Assembly (NCBI GenBank): GCA_002803225.1
Contig: NXFV01001089.1
Span: forward strand, 1 to 24,244
DNA: 24,244 nucleotides
Direction: 5' to 3'
Source of the DNA: Gamarada debralockiae
Taxonomy: Eukaryota > Ascomycota > Leotiomycetes > Helotiales > Hyphodiscaceae
The notes under the pieces were generated by a model. That model was not told the DNA's origin and made no database searches. It worked only from the letters and a program-made list of their open reading frames with translations. The translations under genes were made by a program, and so were the position numbers. This document shows positions 21,805 to 24,244 of this stretch, in pieces. Positions within the stretch are counted from its first letter, which is position 1. Every line of letters starts with the position of its first letter.

Positions 21805-23757
21805 GGCGATGTTGCTGCCGGCAGAGATCCTGCCACAGTATTCGTCCTGTTGTGGCGGCTAAGGTGCGCTTCCCGCAAGTAAGACGTGCGAGAAGCGCTG
21901 GAAAGCAAGGCTATCGAACGATGGCTGCAAGGCTTCGACCCATCAGAGTATGGAAATGAGCCTGCTAGTAATTTCTGTATAATTCGGGGCGGAACCCGTG
22001 TTCGCAGTCGCGTTAATTTTGTTCGTACTTCCGTGGTATGCGTTGTTCAGGACAGACACACACGACCAGTCAAGATATATCGAGACGAGGCTATTGGGAT
22101 CTTCCCTTTTCGACGTGGCTGTCGAAATCCGAAACGTTCGAAATGGTGAATATCGTTGGTATTCGCCACGGGATTTGTGAGGTGCCCGGAAGCTTGGGAT
22201 TTTGAGAGATGGAGAAAAATGATATGTTCTGGTGGTATATGTTCGGTAAATCCAGAAGTTCGAAGTTCATGGAGGAGGGAAATCCTACTTGGGAGTAAGA
22301 GCACGCTAAGGACGGGCCTATCCCGAGCCAGGATCTCTCTGTCCACAACTACTAACTCTCTGTAATTTAAGCCATGACTAAATACGCATTTTTGAACTGC
22401 AAACATTCTACAAAAGTTATCTCCATTGTACCTGGAGGCTTGAGGTATGGCTCCTACGTGTTTTCTCTCTCCTTTCTATAACCACAGGATGTTGAAAGAC
22501 GAGGGAAAGGCAACATAAACGGAGTAGATTAGGGCAATAACTTTCAGCAGTAGTTACTTCTGAGTATTGGTCGTAACACCTATTCTGAATTTATCCAACC
22601 CTGCCGTCTATGAACTAGGCCGGCCTATTACAAGATGTGATGGGAATTGGTTTACAGATGCATGGACGTTGAATGAATGATTATTATTCCTGAACCAATT
22701 GCGGATATGGTTTGTTTCATGGATACAAGGAGGAAGAAAACTCAGCTCGATGGGTGTGGGTGAACATTTAGGAAAATGTTCTATTATGTAGATACGACGA
22801 TTCAGTACTGATGCCTGAACAGCGTTACCTCAAATGAATCTAGTGCGTGACTTCCCCATTCCAGAGCCGGCTTCGTGGGAAATCAGGAGAGCGGAAAGGC
22901 GGCTGAAAACAAACAAAGGGCGATGCACAAAGTAATCAAGTGTTCTAGGAAGAGTTCTACCGGTTCTTCCGTTCTTGGGGTTCATTATTACAGCCTCCAT
23001 CATTCGTCAAAATACTTTCCGAGCACGGGTATTCCGAAACGTCCAATCTAGCCAGGATGACGAAAGGTAACATAGGATGGGAGAGTTTCTAACTGGTGTA
23101 ATTAGGTCTTACGGGATGCTATTTGCGGTGAAGCACAACGACACAGCCATACAGCTTCCTCAACGATGGCATTTATCTGGTTGCCGATTTGATTTCCGTC
23201 TTGTACCAGTGTGCACAAGTCCCCTTCCAGCCAGAGATTTGACTAGCTGAGAATGGCTAAACAATCAGCAATCCGCTCTTTTGCTCGGTTGGGGACGCTC
23301 GGAAGATGATAACTTCGAATGCTTGCGTTTCTTGGAAGATCAGGTATCAAGAAATTATTGAACTCCGACTCATTATGCTTCTCAGGCGGTGTCATCCTAT
23401 TTTGGGGAATTTGAGGTCGTTAGCGTCCAGCGCTGTGGAAAAGCACGGGAAGGTACGGAAGCAGCGATAAGGTCTCGTTAAGGTGTGTTATCGGCTAGGC
23501 CCCTGCCAGCTCATCAATATCCCTGTGGGCCCATTTTCTTAAGCGACAGACGAAAAGTCGAAGTAAACAACAATTTCTCCACCACCTTTCTCTTCGTTGA
23601 CGTTGCTCACCAGTATCGTAATTTGCCTTGAACTATCTAGAAAATCATAGCTCCTTGCATCACTGTTCTTGATTCGCTTTGCACCCATATGGTTCTCTTT
23701 GAGATAGCCATCTTTGAGCTCGAAGTTCCTGCTGCCAAACCTTAACGCTCTTGAGCT
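21805..23757. other. Long divergent intergenic region
   Basis: Nearly 2 kb lies between the snt2 start and the helicase start. It must hold both promoters and leaders. Short frames at 21886-22406 on both strands are not protein-like, and 22410-23750 has no frame of note. I looked for tRNA-like cloverleafs, tandem repeats and element termini and saw none. A Pezizomycotina-typical long 5' leader for snt2 is one explanation for the size. Confidence 0.4.
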
Positions 23758-24244
23758 ATGGATGTTAACAAGAGGTCAGGTGTTTTCCACACAACAACTT
23801 TGGATGCCGCCAAAACAACTTACACGACCGTGTCTCGTAGTAGGCAGAAGTGAATATTTGATGGGCTTCAAGTAAAGCAGAAAGATCCTACCCGCGAAGT
23901 TTTCGCCGATATCACGAATAAAAATGACTTCCAGCGACCATCCCTGCGAGAAAATTGCTACCCAGCTTTGAAGGCGGGCGAGATTCGTGATGCTTTGCCC
24001 CCGATTGAGTCGGAATATTCCCAGCGAAAAGTCCTTGCATTGACGCCTGGACCGACACTGAATCCAAGGCTGGACTTATCACATCCAGATTATGGTTTGC
24101 CACAAGGCCTTGTCAATAACTTTGCGAAGCTTGGGATCAAGTCAATTTACCCATGGCAATCCGAGTGTCTTTTACGGAGTGGTGCCCTTGGCGGAGACCG
24201 CAATCTTGTCTATACAGCGCCAACCGGGGGGGGGGGGGGGGGGG
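23758..24244 (+). CDS. POLQ/HELQ-type DNA repair helicase, 5' part only
   Basis: The plus-strand frame contains NPRLDLSHPDYGLPQGLV, then NFAKLGIKSIYPWQSECL and RNLVYTAPTGG. This is the Q-motif and Walker A start of superfamily 2 helicases of the POLQ/HELQ (Mus308) family, which act in end joining or fork repair of DNA breaks in the nucleus. Fungal members carry the same IYPWQ.ECL..G pattern. The start is less sure. ATG 23758 is in frame, but a TGA at 23851-23853 interrupts unless a 51-nt intron (23830-23880, GTGTCT...AAAGCAG) is removed in phase 0. ATG 23804 is another candidate but opens another frame. The gene runs off the window, and the lysine codon expected after APTGGG is replaced by a G run. 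Whether a C-terminal polymerase domain exists (POLQ) or not (HELQ) cannot be seen. Confidence 0.75.
24226..24244. other. Terminal poly-G run (probable sequencing artefact)
   Basis: Nineteen consecutive G bases end the window. They begin exactly within the Walker A codons of the helicase, where the family would have Gly-Gly-Gly-Lys-Ser, so the true sequence should leave G after a few bases. Poly-G tails are a known no-signal artefact of two-colour sequencing chemistry and often occur at contig ends. Confidence 0.75.

Noticed and set aside
21279..21959. A 226-codon plus-strand open frame
   Set aside because: It is antisense to the disordered N terminus of snt2 and has no domain; low-complexity coding often leaves long antisense frames.

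Overview
The window looks like nuclear DNA of a filamentous ascomycete (Pezizomycotina). The evidence is short introns of about 40-100 nt with GT..AG ends and CTAAC-like branch points, genes on both strands with no operons, and fungus-specific families: an Ecm33-like L-domain protein, DUF7704, a monooxygenase-like ABM protein, Snt2 and an Rnc1/Pbp2-type KH protein. The general look suggests Leotiomycetes, but I cannot prove the class from sequence alone. The last 19 bases are a pure G run that replaces the expected ATP-binding-loop codons of a helicase gene, so the right edge is probably a bad contig end.

Left part (1-5031): a gene-free stretch of about 1.5 kb with LTR-like promoter and poly(A) signals; a minus-strand Ecm33-like cell-surface protein (3 exons, 504 aa, with a C-terminal membrane anchor); and a decayed plus-strand tannase/feruloyl-esterase gene.

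Middle part (5032-11614): a minus-strand DUF7704 four-helix membrane protein; a minus-strand coiled-coil protein resembling fungal CENP-K (kinetochore); a divergent plus-strand gene for a three-KH-domain RNA-binding protein (3 exons, 480 aa); and a minus-strand dimeric alpha-beta-barrel protein (3 exons, 219 aa).

Decay zone (12145-16253): a minus-strand remnant of an unrecognised gene whose C-terminal half is made of divergent 25-47-residue repeats beginning with Leu-Lys, broken by stops and frame changes; then a plus-strand GNAT acetyltransferase gene with five well-formed exons but one amber codon at codon 77.

Right part (16494-24244): a large minus-strand snt2 gene (5 exons, 1702 aa) encoding a BAH-PHD-SANT-GATA-PHD-extended-PHD chromatin protein; a gene-free upstream region of nearly 2 kb; and the first exon(s) of a POLQ/HELQ-type repair helicase cut off by the window end.

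The genes do not form an evident pathway or cluster. Several are nuclear housekeeping genes (kinetochore, mRNA binding, chromatin, DNA repair) interspersed with accessory genes in varying states of decay. I found no RNA genes, CRISPR arrays or intact mobile elements. Exon structures were worked out by hand from splice signals and phase.
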